Of a stretch of 64,000 bases of DNA, positions 37,132 to 46,199 are shown piece by piece. Made by a program: the position numbers and the translations under genes. The notes below the pieces were generated by a model, which saw only the letters and a list, made by a program, of their open reading frames with translations, was not told where the DNA came from and searched no databases. Each line of letters opens with the position of its first letter. The first letter of the stretch is position 1. Source of the stretch: Phaeobacter gallaeciensis DSM 26640 (GTDB lineage: Bacteria > Pseudomonadota > Alphaproteobacteria > Rhodobacterales > Rhodobacteraceae); assembly GCF_000511385.1 (NCBI RefSeq), contig NC_023137.1, forward strand, positions 387,001 to 451,000. Reading direction: 5' to 3'.

Positions 37132-37462
37132 GTGACCGCCAGGGGCCTGTCTGCAACGCTGCAGGTGACCAGCAATTTCCTTTACAGTCGACTTCTTATG
37201 CGGCCTACTTTTGGGCTGTAATGGTGTTCTATGGTTTCGAACTGGAACACAATGAATAGGCGATCAACGCTTGATAACAAGGCACACGACTTGGTTGAGC
37301 GCCGACCAAAGGGAGGTGCTCATCGGACTGAGAGAGACCTTAGGCCGAACGAGGGAGAAGATAGCTTTTAGGGTGAGGTCAGCGTGTAGAGGTTGCTACG
37401 AGAATGATGTTTGGTGTTTGCGATGGCAATGGTCAAAATGAACATGAGGAGATACCGAGATC
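37132..37462. other. 331-bp region without a clear gene
   Basis: A 46-codon frame at 37231-37371 (MVSNWNTMNRRSTLDNKAHD) is rich in charged residues but lacks a ribosome binding site. Nothing else stands out. Confidence 0.3.
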
Positions 37463-37636
37463 ATGACAGAAACATGCTCCACTAATCTGAAGCTCGCTGA
37501 CGAAAAGATGCGTGCTGAAATCGCTAGAATTCAGTCTAAGCGGTATCGGATCGACGTGGGCACGTTTCTGGTGCCTTTTCTCATAGCGGCGTGTTTGATG
37601 GGGGTGACGGGCGCCATCACAAAGCTCTTCTTATGA
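37463..37636 (+). CDS. 57-residue single-helix membrane protein
   Basis: ATG 37463 follows ATGAGGAGA at 11 bp. The first 30 residues form a charged helix (LADEKMRAEIARIQSKRYR), and residues about 33-55 form one membrane helix (GTFLVPFLIAACLMGVTGAI). Such short proteins sit beside replication or lysis genes of small phages and satellites, but also occur as uncharacterised membrane peptides. It is on the opposite strand to the neighbouring restriction cluster and follows the HUH gene by 330 bp. No family recognised. Confidence 0.55.
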   Translation: MTETCSTNLKLADEKMRAEIARIQSKRYRIDVGTFLVPFLIAACLMGVTGAITKLFL

Positions 37637-37776
37637 CGAACCTCAATTTCAAGAACGAGAAAGTGGCCTAAACGAGCACCTGGGGCGGCTCAAAAACGGG
37701 ACACGTCCACCTCTGGCCTGTATCTGCACGGCGCTCTGACCAGCTACAAAGACACGGCTGCTCCTGCTTTGCGTGG

Positions 37777-39452
37777 TTAAAATACGTCGTGCAATCCTAC
37801 GCTTTCACCATCGCAAAGTTTCAACATCACACCTTCTATCATTTTGGCTCGTGCCTCAAGGAATTCATTGAAGTCACCAGTTGTCAGCTTTTGCACAGGA
37901 ATGGCATGTGAGCTGAGGCGGCGACTTACTTCGGCTTCGTCTATATCGATTTCTTTAGCACGTTCGGCGATATAGGTTGCCGGCGGTTTTGCTCCAATCG
38001 AGCGATTGGTTCGCCAGCTAATTAGTGCGCAATTCAATGCGCAAAATATGTCACGTTTCTCGAAATTCTTCTCAAGTAGAGCTTTAGGAAACAAGTGGTG
38101 GTATTCGCGTTTTTCGAAACTTTCTTGGCCAAAGGGTGCTTCATCGGCAAAGTCATACCCGCCGATGCGTAGCGAAGCAGTCAGGATGGCGCGCCCAAGA
38201 CGATCTTTCGTCTTCGGCCAACCACCGGTCTTGAGCTCCCCAACTGTCGGCAGTGGAGTGCGTTGACGGTCTAGGAGTTCAGGTAGAGGCCCATTCTCAT
38301 CGCGATAAGCAATCAGTTGTCGAACATCGAGGGCTGCTCTGGTCGCGCTTGTCTTTTGGTAGCGTTCCGAGAAAGCACCGCTCCAGAGCGCTTTTCGAGC
38401 CAGACGTCGAGCAGCGCCTTTGGCATCCTTCCCTTCTGCCGCGGTAGCCCAAAAAGCTGCCAGCACCGAGAGGATAGGATCCGAAGGTAGAAGCTTGGCA
38501 TTAAATATTTTTTCTTCGGCAAGGAAGCCGATAGCCCTTAATAAGCCTCGCTCAACATCAGCCCAATTCTTTGCGAGGGATGCCCCAAAATCCTTGGATA
38601 GGTAAGTCGCGCGATTTGGTGGTCGATCCAAAAGAATGGCTCCCACCTGCATCGCTATTTCACCAGGATCACCAAATCTTGAGGCGCCTGGCACAGCCGC
38701 TTTTAGTGCCTCAACCTTTTCGTGGAGTGATGCGTCCATCTCCGCTTCAACCTGTGCCACTACGATGTCGAACGCGGACAGCGCGGTATTTTGAGTATTC
38801 ATCTTGATGAAAACGTCAAGCGCTGCATCCCTTGAAGTGCCCAAGGGAAGTGAAAGAAATGGTAGTGAATATTTGGCAATGCGTCCTCGAAGCTCGTTTG
38901 CGATTTCATTGATTTCACTATAGAAATCCATATCACCAGCGGCTGCTTCTTTGCTCCAGACTTTTAAGCGACCACGGCCTGCTTCATCCGGGGCGAGCAT
39001 TTCGACAGGTATGCGACGCCGTTTCCAGGTTTCTACAGGGCTATTGCACCAACGAGGATACCTTTGCCCCTTATTGTCATACCGTCGAATGGCGTCGATT
39101 TCGGGCTCCTCATTGCTGTCAACGTTCACCATGTAGGTAAAGTCCGGATATAGACCATTCAGACTGCGCCAGAGAGCTGTAACACGCTGCTGACCGTCTA
39201 ATAGATGATAGCCAGGTCGACCTTGGGGTTGTGGAGCGCCGGAAATCGGGCGCGCATGGAACGGCGGTGTCTCTCCAACTTCAAGGGTCAACAGAGCTCC
39301 AACAGGCAGTGCCGGTTTGCGTAGGATGTTTTCCAGGATGCCTTGAACCTGCCACCACCCCATGCCTCAAACCGCTGAAACCTGGGAAGCACGACATGAC
39401 CATCGCGGATCCAAGCAAACCAATCCTCAATTGTGCGGTTTCGTGCTTCCAT
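37777..39452 (-). pseudogene. GmrSD-like DUF262/DUF1524 nuclease, N-terminus frameshifted
   Basis: The long frame from ATG 39363 gives 528 residues: the DUF262 nucleotide-binding signature LLDGQQRVTALWRS (residues about 54-67) and a C-terminal DUF1524 HNH-type site with HHLFPKA (residues 422-428) and a later asparagine region (ALNCALISWRTNRSIG). The proper start is upstream in another frame: ATG 39452 reads MEARNRTIEDWFAWIRDGHV then VLPRFQRFEAWG, the standard DUF262 opening. One base missing in the G-rich stretch near 39355-39364 joins them as EAWGWWQVQGIL. Family members are type IV restriction nucleases (GmrSD, BrxU, SspE). The gene follows the GIY-YIG gene by 43 bp on the same strand, so it belongs to that cluster. 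It could be a real loss, a slippage switch, or a sequencing error. Confidence 0.75.
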
Positions 39453-39495
39453 TTGTTTTTCCTAATAATTTTAACCAGCCTTATAGTTCGACGGG

Positions 39496-40710
39496 TTACG
39501 ATGCCTTGGTTCTGGGTGAAATTTTCTGGCTGGTCGGATCATACCAGAACTCATGCAGCCGCCCTTCTCGGATCAACGCTGCGGCATGACTCACATGCTC
39601 TGGCAAAACAAAGAACCATTCCTTGGGGTGGTGCATCTTATTGCCAAAACGATCTGGGACAGTGAGTTTTGCAGGACGCGCTGCTTCGAAGAACCGATGA
39701 AGAAGCTTCTCGACCCTTTCCCTGGGTAAGTTTCTTAAACGGTATGTTGCGACGATCTCAACAGGGGCCAGCAGAAAGGTTGGGTCATTCTTGGCATCTG
39801 CCACACGACGTTTCACGTCCTGGCTGGTCACACCGATCTTGTGAAGAATGTCGCGGTGTGGCCGGATGTTAGGATCATCGGACATAGATTTTGCGACATA
39901 GATTATCCCGGTGACGGCCAGCTGGTCCGCCTCCCATTCCGGATCGAGTGGCCCCAACCCAACCTTCTGAACGGAACGGGCGGTTTTGTCATCGTTCAAC
40001 GCTTTGCGGAATGAAGCGACCATGGGGTCACTTTCCGTGCCGTTGGACAGCACTATGCGCAACCGGTCTTCCTGAGACAACCCGCCTGAAGATTTACGCA
40101 TCCGCTCGACTACGAGGCACAGAAGCCCATTTCGGATGAAAACATCCCCGGCGACAGGTTCGATAATCGCCCATTTCTCAACGATCCTGGTTTTCCGCTC
40201 ACCTGCTTCTAGAGCGGCCTGAATCTGCGAGAACTTGGCTTCGAATTGGTCGAATTCTTGGCAAGGGACAAACTCTGCACGGTGTTCTGGCTGATGCCTC
40301 TCCGCAGACGGCGTAACATGACGGAGGTCCGAGAATTCTGTTGGCACCTCCAGATCATCATCAGCAAATATATCGTCCAGACTGTCTGGGATAACATCTT
40401 CAGTTGGCTCGTCGCGCCAGTTCGCGTGTTCAGGTTCTGCGGCAGTCAAGAGGCCCAGCCTATCCGCCTCCAACATGTCTTGGGTCGGGGCTTGCCTCAA
40501 CTTGTCCCAAATGGTTCCCAGGCGCATCTCTTCGTGGTCTTCCGCGTCCGGATCCGGCAGACGACCGTGCTGCTCGAAAAACCGCGTAACGTCGCTGAGA
40601 ACCGCTGTCCCGCCGTCAGATTTCGACGCAACCTGCTTCTGAGGGGCGACTTGAAGAAGGCCAAACTCGTCAGGCTCGGCGAAGATGTCATCAAGTGTGG
40701 GTCTTGGCAT
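39496..40710 (-). CDS. GIY-YIG nuclease domain protein (third gene of the methylase-helicase-nuclease cluster)
   Basis: A 404-residue protein. The C-terminal third (about residues 262-380) is a GIY-YIG nuclease of the T5orf172 type: GIIYVAK (268-274), KIGVT (291-295, the YIG strand), arginines 301-302, glutamate 334 in VEKLLHRFF, and KEWFFV at the end. The N-terminal 250 residues have no recognised domain; LDDIFA occurs twice (residues 6-11 and 111-116), each before an acidic patch. Its ATG overlaps the helicase stop (TGATG), so it is translationally coupled. It resembles B. subtilis YeeC, which also follows a methylase and a helicase gene. Likely role: DNA cleavage for the cluster. Confidence 0.75.
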   Translation of the reverse strand: MPRPTLDDIFAEPDEFGLLQVAPQKQVASKSDGGTAVLSDVTRFFEQHGRLPDPDAEDHEEMRLGTIWDKLRQAPTQDMLEADRLGLLTAAEPEHANWRDEPTEDVIPDSLDDIFADDDLEVPTEFSDLRHVTPSAERHQPEHRAEFVPCQEFDQFEAKFSQIQAALEAGERKTRIVEKWAIIEPVAGDVFIRNGLLCLVVERMRKSSGGLSQEDRLRIVLSNGTESDPMVASFRKALNDDKTARSVQKVGLGPLDPEWEADQLAVTGIIYVAKSMSDDPNIRPHRDILHKIGVTSQDVKRRVADAKNDPTFLLAPVEIVATYRLRNLPRERVEKLLHRFFEAARPAKLTVPDRFGNKMHHPKEWFFVLPEHVSHAAALIREGRLHEFWYDPTSQKISPRTKAS

Positions 40711-42782
40711 CAGAGCGCCCCTTCACGCATTCGTTTGGCTTTCTGGGTTTTGAGCCAGGCCAAGGTCTCGGCCATCCGCTTCTCCAATGCATCAGCTGCG
40801 TTCAGATTGGGTTCACGCCCCTCGGAAGCCCGAAACGCCTTGATCCGTGGCCAAAGCGTGCGTGCCTCTTCCTCGGTCATGGCGACGCGGATGGCGACCA
40901 TGGCGGACTGGACGTGCTGCAGCAACTGAGCGTCGAGCGACTTGGAAGCGACTTCAAACCGTTCTTGGAAGGCATTCACACTGTCAATCAGATCTACGTC
41001 GATTTCGCGCACGTTGATGAATTTCTTCACCATTTGCAGAAGTGTGTTCGGGGCACCCTCTGGTTCTTCTTCACCGTTGTCGTCAACATCAGTTGGCTTG
41101 CCTTCAAAAACCGCCGCAGCCTCCGCCATCCCACGCTGCTCTTCCTGCCGGGCAAGGGTCAGGATGTTCATATGCGCAGCGAGATGCTGGCGGGCGCTTT
41201 CGGTTTCTTCGTCATTGAGGTCCGGATAGCGCGTTTCGATGATGTCTGTCAGAACCATCTGGGTAGCGACCTCAGGGGCCGTGTCAGGCGCCAGAACCCG
41301 CTTGTCCATGGCCTGGCAGGCCGCAGCCAGCAGATCATGCATATCCTGCTCGCAGATCTCTTTGGCGCGCACAGTGGGCGGCTCGATCAAGCCCTTGATG
41401 CCGATCATGACGTTGCCCTGGCCATCGCTATGCACCGGCTCACGCACGTCCCCGTCTTCGCGGCGATAAAACTTGAAGTTCGGGGCCAGCACCTGCTCCA
41501 TCAGAAGCGAACCAGAGATCGCCTTGAGCATGTCGTTGACCGCGTCCGAAACCACATCGGTTTCGACCCCTGGCTCTGCCACCAGGTTGGTGAAAGCAGC
41601 GCGCGGCTTTCCCGGAGCATCGCGCGTGGCGCGGCCGATAATCTGCACGATTTCTGTGAGCGAGGATCGATACCCGATGGTCAGCGCATGCTCGCACCAG
41701 ACCCAGTCGAACCCTTCCTTTGCCATGCCAAGCGCGATGATGATGTCCACCTTGGCTCGATCCGCCGCATCATCTCGTTTCCCATCCACGCCCTTTATCT
41801 CGCGCGACAGGGCCGTCTTGACGATGCCGCGCCCTGGACCATCGTCAACGAGGTCGGCAACCTTCAGAACCCGCCCCTCGGGCAATTCGATCAGATCGAA
41901 CCCGGTTTCCGGATCCCGACCGACGTGCTTGCCAAGGAAATCCATGATCTTTCCGACCTCATTGTTCTTGTCATCGAACGCCTCGGACGAGCCACGGTGA
42001 GGAATGTGGATGATGGTCTTCTGTGCCGGGTTCAGCACACCTTCCAGTCCGTTGGTATAGTTGCCTTTGTAGAACTGGTAATTCACCCCCAGCGCCTTGA
42101 GGTGCTCATAGCCCTCCAGCTGTTCGTAGTAGCTGTAGGTGATCGTGGTGAACTTGGCCTCATCCTCGGGGCGCAGCACGGGGTCGGCGTCGCCACGGAA
42201 ATAGCTGCCGGTCATGGCCATCAAATGGCATTTCTCGCGAGCCACCAAGGCTCGCAAAATCACGCCGAGGCGGTTGTTGTCCGAGGCCGAGACGTGATGG
42301 AATTCATCCACTGCGATGAAGCAATCGTCAAACGCCTCGATCCCCTGATCTTCCATCACCTTGTCATAGGCAAAGCGGAAGGTGGCGTGAGTGCAGACCA
42401 GGACCTCAGCGTCTGAGCCCATGAAGTCGACAAAGGCTTTCACCTTCTGATCCTGGGCGTCATCGCCAGTCAGGCAGAGGTTCCACTTGTCCTCGACCTC
42501 CCAATCCGCCTCGAACCCATAGCTGGTCAGATCCGTCGAGCGGAATGACCCGCCGATCGAGGTTTCTGGCACGCAGACGATAGTCTTTTCACGGGCCTGA
42601 TGGCGCATCTTGTCGAGTGCGATGAGCATCAGTGCCCGGCTTTTCCCCGCCGCCGGGGGCGCTTTCAGCAGCAGGAATTGTGCCGCCCGCGCCGCATAGG
42701 CCCGCGCCTGCATTTCGCGCATGCCCATGGCGTTGGTCGAGGACTTCGAGCGCCCGTAGGTCACATTGAGCATCTGAGCCAT
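40710..42782 (-). CDS. SF2 DEAD/DEAH-type helicase of the restriction-like cluster
   Basis: A 690-residue helicase/translocase. Motif I is LKAPPAAGKSRA (residues 40-50), motif II is FIAVDEFHH (a DEFH box), motif III is MAMTGSY, and motif VI is IVQIIGRATRD. The C-terminal 250 residues are acidic then helical, with no recognised nuclease. ATG 42782 lies directly after the TAG of the methyltransferase gene; the stop shares one base with the GIY-YIG ATG. The arrangement implies fixed stoichiometry of a three-protein machine. Closest remembered relatives are YeeB-type proteins next to MmeI-like methylases. Confidence 0.82.
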   Translation of the reverse strand: MAQMLNVTYGRSKSSTNAMGMREMQARAYAARAAQFLLLKAPPAAGKSRALMLIALDKMRHQAREKTIVCVPETSIGGSFRSTDLTSYGFEADWEVEDKWNLCLTGDDAQDQKVKAFVDFMGSDAEVLVCTHATFRFAYDKVMEDQGIEAFDDCFIAVDEFHHVSASDNNRLGVILRALVAREKCHLMAMTGSYFRGDADPVLRPEDEAKFTTITYSYYEQLEGYEHLKALGVNYQFYKGNYTNGLEGVLNPAQKTIIHIPHRGSSEAFDDKNNEVGKIMDFLGKHVGRDPETGFDLIELPEGRVLKVADLVDDGPGRGIVKTALSREIKGVDGKRDDAADRAKVDIIIALGMAKEGFDWVWCEHALTIGYRSSLTEIVQIIGRATRDAPGKPRAAFTNLVAEPGVETDVVSDAVNDMLKAISGSLLMEQVLAPNFKFYRREDGDVREPVHSDGQGNVMIGIKGLIEPPTVRAKEICEQDMHDLLAAACQAMDKRVLAPDTAPEVATQMVLTDIIETRYPDLNDEETESARQHLAAHMNILTLARQEEQRGMAEAAAVFEGKPTDVDDNGEEEPEGAPNTLLQMVKKFINVREIDVDLIDSVNAFQERFEVASKSLDAQLLQHVQSAMVAIRVAMTEEEARTLWPRIKAFRASEGREPNLNAADALEKRMAETLAWLKTQKAKRMREGAL

Positions 42783-45500
42783 CTATTTGCTCCTTTTGCC
42801 GCGCTTGCCTTTCGCAGCCTGTTTTTCAATCTGTTTGATCTTGGCGGCATAGAGCTTGAAAAGATGCTCCAGCCGTTCGGTGTCATTGCGGAAGGGCCGC
42901 CCGATATACATGGTCTCCAACAGATCATCATTCTCCCGATGCACCGCGCGCAGGTCGTCGGGCATCTTCTCCGGGTCATAGAGCTGGGCGATGGTCGCTG
43001 GGTAATGGGAATAGCGGCACTTCAGGATCTTGCGGGCCGAGGCATTGAGTGCCTCAAGCTGTTCCTCCGAGAACTTTGGCACAGGGAAGGTGTTCCAACC
43101 CAAAGTGTTGGAATAGCGGAAATCGGATTTCAGCTTGCCGCAGACGGTTGCGATCCAGATCAAATGGATGCGAGAGGCAATCAGGGCAAGGCACCAGTCG
43201 GGAGAGTCCGGGATCAGAAATGCCAAGTTGGAAACCACAGCGCCACGCTCAAGCTTTCCTACAGGGAACCACGCTCTCCGTTCTGAGCTCACAGAGGGAA
43301 TAATCGTGGGGGAGCCAACTCTCGGCCCTACATGTTGAAAGCGATGGGGCACGGTTGAAAGAAACTCTCTGGTTTCCTTCTTTTTACTCACTTTGCGGAT
43401 TTCTGCGACCCGCCGTGTCCTCTCACAGACCTCTTCGATCTTCATTGCTTCAGGCAAAGCATCGTCGTCAATCGCCAAACACCAACGGTCCAGCGACTTG
43501 ATAAAATCTTCTGATCCGGCAAAACGTCGAAGGAACTGGGTAGCGCTGGGTGCTTCGCCCAGCAGGTTGGCCTTCTCAATGTTGGACAGGATCAGATTTC
43601 CCCCGTCATTGGGGACGCTACCAGTTACCATCTTTGGAAGAAGGTTAAATATTGGGTTTGGAGCACTCGCTACCGGCACGTCCACCGCGTTAATCAAATA
43701 CCGATTTATCTGATCGCACTCATGAACAACCCCATCCGAAAAAAGCCTTCTGGTGGTTCCTGTGCTCGGATTTCTCAGACCTACGATAACGCAATTGACT
43801 GCAGCCTTGCCTGAGGCGTTATTAGACCACTTGAAGGTTGTATGTGCGAAAAAGATCTCAGCTCCCTTGGAAAGAAGCGCAGGCCACAGTTGGTCAACCT
43901 GACGACCTTGGCAAACCGAGTTCGTGGCAACCAGTGCGAATTTGGCAGCTCTACCTGCAATAAAATCCGAAGCAAGAAGGAACCAGCAGCCTACATAGTC
44001 GACATATCCATATTTTTTCAGCCGGTCACCGAAGATATACTCCATGTCCTGGAGATGCTGAGTTTCTTTCTTGCCCTTTCCAAGAAACGGCGGATTGCCT
44101 GCTATGAACACCTCTTCGCCCTCTCCAGGCGGCGGGCAAACCTCTTCCCAATCCACCTGTAGGGCGTTGTCACAGACGATGTGGGCGCTCTCGCGTAGCG
44201 GCAGGCTGGGCGGGCTCTGTCCAAAAACCTCCTTGAACACCGCGTTGGCCTGATACTCCGCGATGAACAGCGCCAGCTTGGCGGTTTCTGCGGCGAAATC
44301 GGTGATCTCGATCCCGTGGAAATTGGCGATTTTCACGGCCGAGAACATTTCCTTGGTGCTCTCACCCGTCAGTTCCTCCAGCCGCTCCAGGATCCGCATT
44401 TCGCGTTCGCGCAGCTGACGGTAAGAAACGACCAGGAAATTGCCTGATCCACAGGCGGGGTCAAAAACCCGGATCCCCTCGATCCGCGTCAGCGCCCTGC
44501 GCAGGCCATTGGGCCGTTCCCAAGCCCTCACTATCTCGGCATCAAGATCATCCAGGAACAGCGGCCCGATCACCTTCATGATGTTGGGCACCGAGGTGTA
44601 GTGCATCCCCAGCTCGCTGCGCTGTTTTGGATCAGCCACCGACTGGATCATGGAGCCAAAGATGTCCGGATTGATCTCGCGCCAATCCTCATCACAGGCA
44701 TCGCGCAGATAGCGATAGGCGGTCACGTCAAAGACGGGCGCGTCGATAGATCCCGCAAAGAGCCCGCCGTTCACATATTCCAGGTCACCCGCCCAGGCAG
44801 GAAGATCGCTGCGCTTGTCCTTGGGTTGGTTCATGGCGGTGAAGGAAGCGATAATCACCTCGCGTGCTTCCTCGCCCTTGTTGCCCGCATGGTTGAACAG
44901 GATCTGGCTGAACTGGTTATCGGGGAAGATGCCCACGTCCTCGGCAAACATGCAGAAGATCAGCCGCATCATCAGCTGGCTCATCTCATGCCGACGCGCG
45001 TCGCTGGCCCAATCCGGGTTCTTGCGCACCAGAGCGTCATAGAGCTTGGCCAGCTTGGCGGTGACCTTGACGTCGATCGGGTTTTCTTCGGCTGCCTCAT
45101 AGCGTTCCTTGCCCGCAGCAGGCAGGAAGAAGCCGAATTTGTCCCCGATCTCGTCAAAACGGCAATGCAGGGTCTCTCCGCTAACCCGCTGTTGGGCAGC
45201 CACCATTTCGCCATCGGTGGCGATCAGGATCGCCGGTTTGGCGGTGGCGGTCTTCTTGGAGTTTCGCAGGGCCTCCAGGGTGACATCGGCCATGCCAGAC
45301 ATGGCAGGCGCAAAGTGGAACTTCTTGTTGACCAGGACGCCGCCGGGCTGATCCGACTTATTGGTCGTGCCATTGCGCAGCTTAGCAATAGCCGCCTGGG
45401 CGACATCCGTGGCCTGGGCAAAATCGAACGGGAATTCGTCAGCGTCGAACGGTTTGTCGGAGATCTGTTCCAGGGCTTCGAAGATCTCGGTGGGGTTCAT
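42783..45500 (-). CDS. MmeI/YeeA-like adenine-specific DNA methyltransferase
   Basis: A 905-residue protein of the type IIL/MmeI (COG1002-like) class. SAM motif I is VFDPACGSGNFL (residues 345-356) and the catalytic motif IV is NPPF (469-472), indicating N6-adenine methylation. LGMHYTSVPNIMKVI before motif I is a strong family mark. The region beyond 600 should hold target recognition and the C-terminal helix. In MmeI itself the N-terminus is a PD-(D/E)XK nuclease; here residues 1-130 show no such pattern, so cleavage is probably done by the GIY-YIG protein. The start at 45500 (MNPTEIFEALEQ) fits the family better than the upstream ATG at 45587. It is the first gene of the minus-strand operon. 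Confidence 0.85.
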   Translation of the reverse strand: MNPTEIFEALEQISDKPFDADEFPFDFAQATDVAQAAIAKLRNGTTNKSDQPGGVLVNKKFHFAPAMSGMADVTLEALRNSKKTATAKPAILIATDGEMVAAQQRVSGETLHCRFDEIGDKFGFFLPAAGKERYEAAEENPIDVKVTAKLAKLYDALVRKNPDWASDARRHEMSQLMMRLIFCMFAEDVGIFPDNQFSQILFNHAGNKGEEAREVIIASFTAMNQPKDKRSDLPAWAGDLEYVNGGLFAGSIDAPVFDVTAYRYLRDACDEDWREINPDIFGSMIQSVADPKQRSELGMHYTSVPNIMKVIGPLFLDDLDAEIVRAWERPNGLRRALTRIEGIRVFDPACGSGNFLVVSYRQLREREMRILERLEELTGESTKEMFSAVKIANFHGIEITDFAAETAKLALFIAEYQANAVFKEVFGQSPPSLPLRESAHIVCDNALQVDWEEVCPPPGEGEEVFIAGNPPFLGKGKKETQHLQDMEYIFGDRLKKYGYVDYVGCWFLLASDFIAGRAAKFALVATNSVCQGRQVDQLWPALLSKGAEIFFAHTTFKWSNNASGKAAVNCVIVGLRNPSTGTTRRLFSDGVVHECDQINRYLINAVDVPVASAPNPIFNLLPKMVTGSVPNDGGNLILSNIEKANLLGEAPSATQFLRRFAGSEDFIKSLDRWCLAIDDDALPEAMKIEEVCERTRRVAEIRKVSKKKETREFLSTVPHRFQHVGPRVGSPTIIPSVSSERRAWFPVGKLERGAVVSNLAFLIPDSPDWCLALIASRIHLIWIATVCGKLKSDFRYSNTLGWNTFPVPKFSEEQLEALNASARKILKCRYSHYPATIAQLYDPEKMPDDLRAVHRENDDLLETMYIGRPFRNDTERLEHLFKLYAAKIKQIEKQAAKGKRGKRSK

Positions 45501-45896
45501 GGAAAGTCCGTTCTTGATAGTTCTGTCTTGGCGAAGCCAAAATTGACTGCGTGGGAAATTTCTAAGTGCGGATAGTGGCTTGCGCAACCTATTGTTGATT
45601 TCATCGACCGTGTTTCGGAAGCACGTAGCCGCTAAGATTTTTCAGCTTCTGAAACAATTCCTGAAACACCTATGATCGAATTTTGCTCATTAAAATCATA
45701 TATTTAATATTTTCCTTTGGGGTTTGGTGCGCATACGAAGTCGCAGTTGCTATAGAGTATTCTGTTAACATGAAAACAGGAGTTGTTCTCGCAATGAGCA
45801 AAAGCATCCAGCATGAGGCCCGCAAGAAACGATCCTTTACCATCAGCATGTTCTGCAACACCCTGCCGATGTTCTTGCCGACCCAGGCAGGCCAGC
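45501..45896. other. 396-bp divergent control region between methyltransferase and excisionase genes
   Basis: An AT-rich block at 45675-45715 and a possible promoter near 45748-45770 (TTGCTA and TATTCT) face the integrase side. A 45-codon frame at 45770-45907 overlaps the excisionase start (ATGAGAGCTGA) and might be a leader; the evidence is weak. No other gene is seen. Confidence 0.4.
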
Positions 45897-46199
45897 ATGA
45901 GAGCTGACGAAGCGTTTTTGACTGTTGAAGATTTTGCAGCAGCTTTGCACCGCACCATTTCGTCCAGAACGGTTAGGACGATGATCCACGATGGACAAAT
46001 TAACGCGACCAAGATTGGGCAGCGTTTTTACATGACACGTGAAGAACTGGCGAGGTTCGTTTCCACATGCCACGCAAACGCAAACCGGCCCGACTCTTCC
46101 AGCGCAAAGACGATGGCGCTTGGGTCATCCTCGACGGAGGACAGCAGATCCGGACAGGTTTTGGTGACGGATTTCATAAGGAAGCAGAAGAAGTCCTGA
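45897..46199 (+). CDS. Excisionase-like helix-turn-helix protein
   Basis: A 100-residue protein. FLTVEDFAAALHRTISSRTVRTMIHDGQINATKIGQRFYMTREELARFV is a MerR/excisionase-type winged helix-turn-helix that bends DNA at attachment sites. The tail (from residue about 57) overlaps the integrase gene by 133 bp in another frame, so the pair is coupled and the tail may be unconstrained by its own function. It follows the usual xis-int order toward the tRNA. ATG 45897 is chosen because the domain begins right after it. Confidence 0.7.
   Translation: MRADEAFLTVEDFAAALHRTISSRTVRTMIHDGQINATKIGQRFYMTREELARFVSTCHANANRPDSSSAKTMALGSSSTEDSRSGQVLVTDFIRKQKKS

Noticed and set aside
40695..42416. 573-codon open frame antisense to the helicase gene
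   Set aside because: It mirrors the helicase in opposite strand, has low-complexity composition, no ribosome site and no domain; the helicase frame has all SF2 motifs.
44601..45575. 324-codon frame antisense to the methyltransferase
   Set aside because: No protein-like features, and the sense frame carries DPACGSG and NPPF.
45770..45907. 45-codon frame overlapping the excisionase start
   Set aside because: Weak ribosome site and no recognisable features; kept only as a possible leader.
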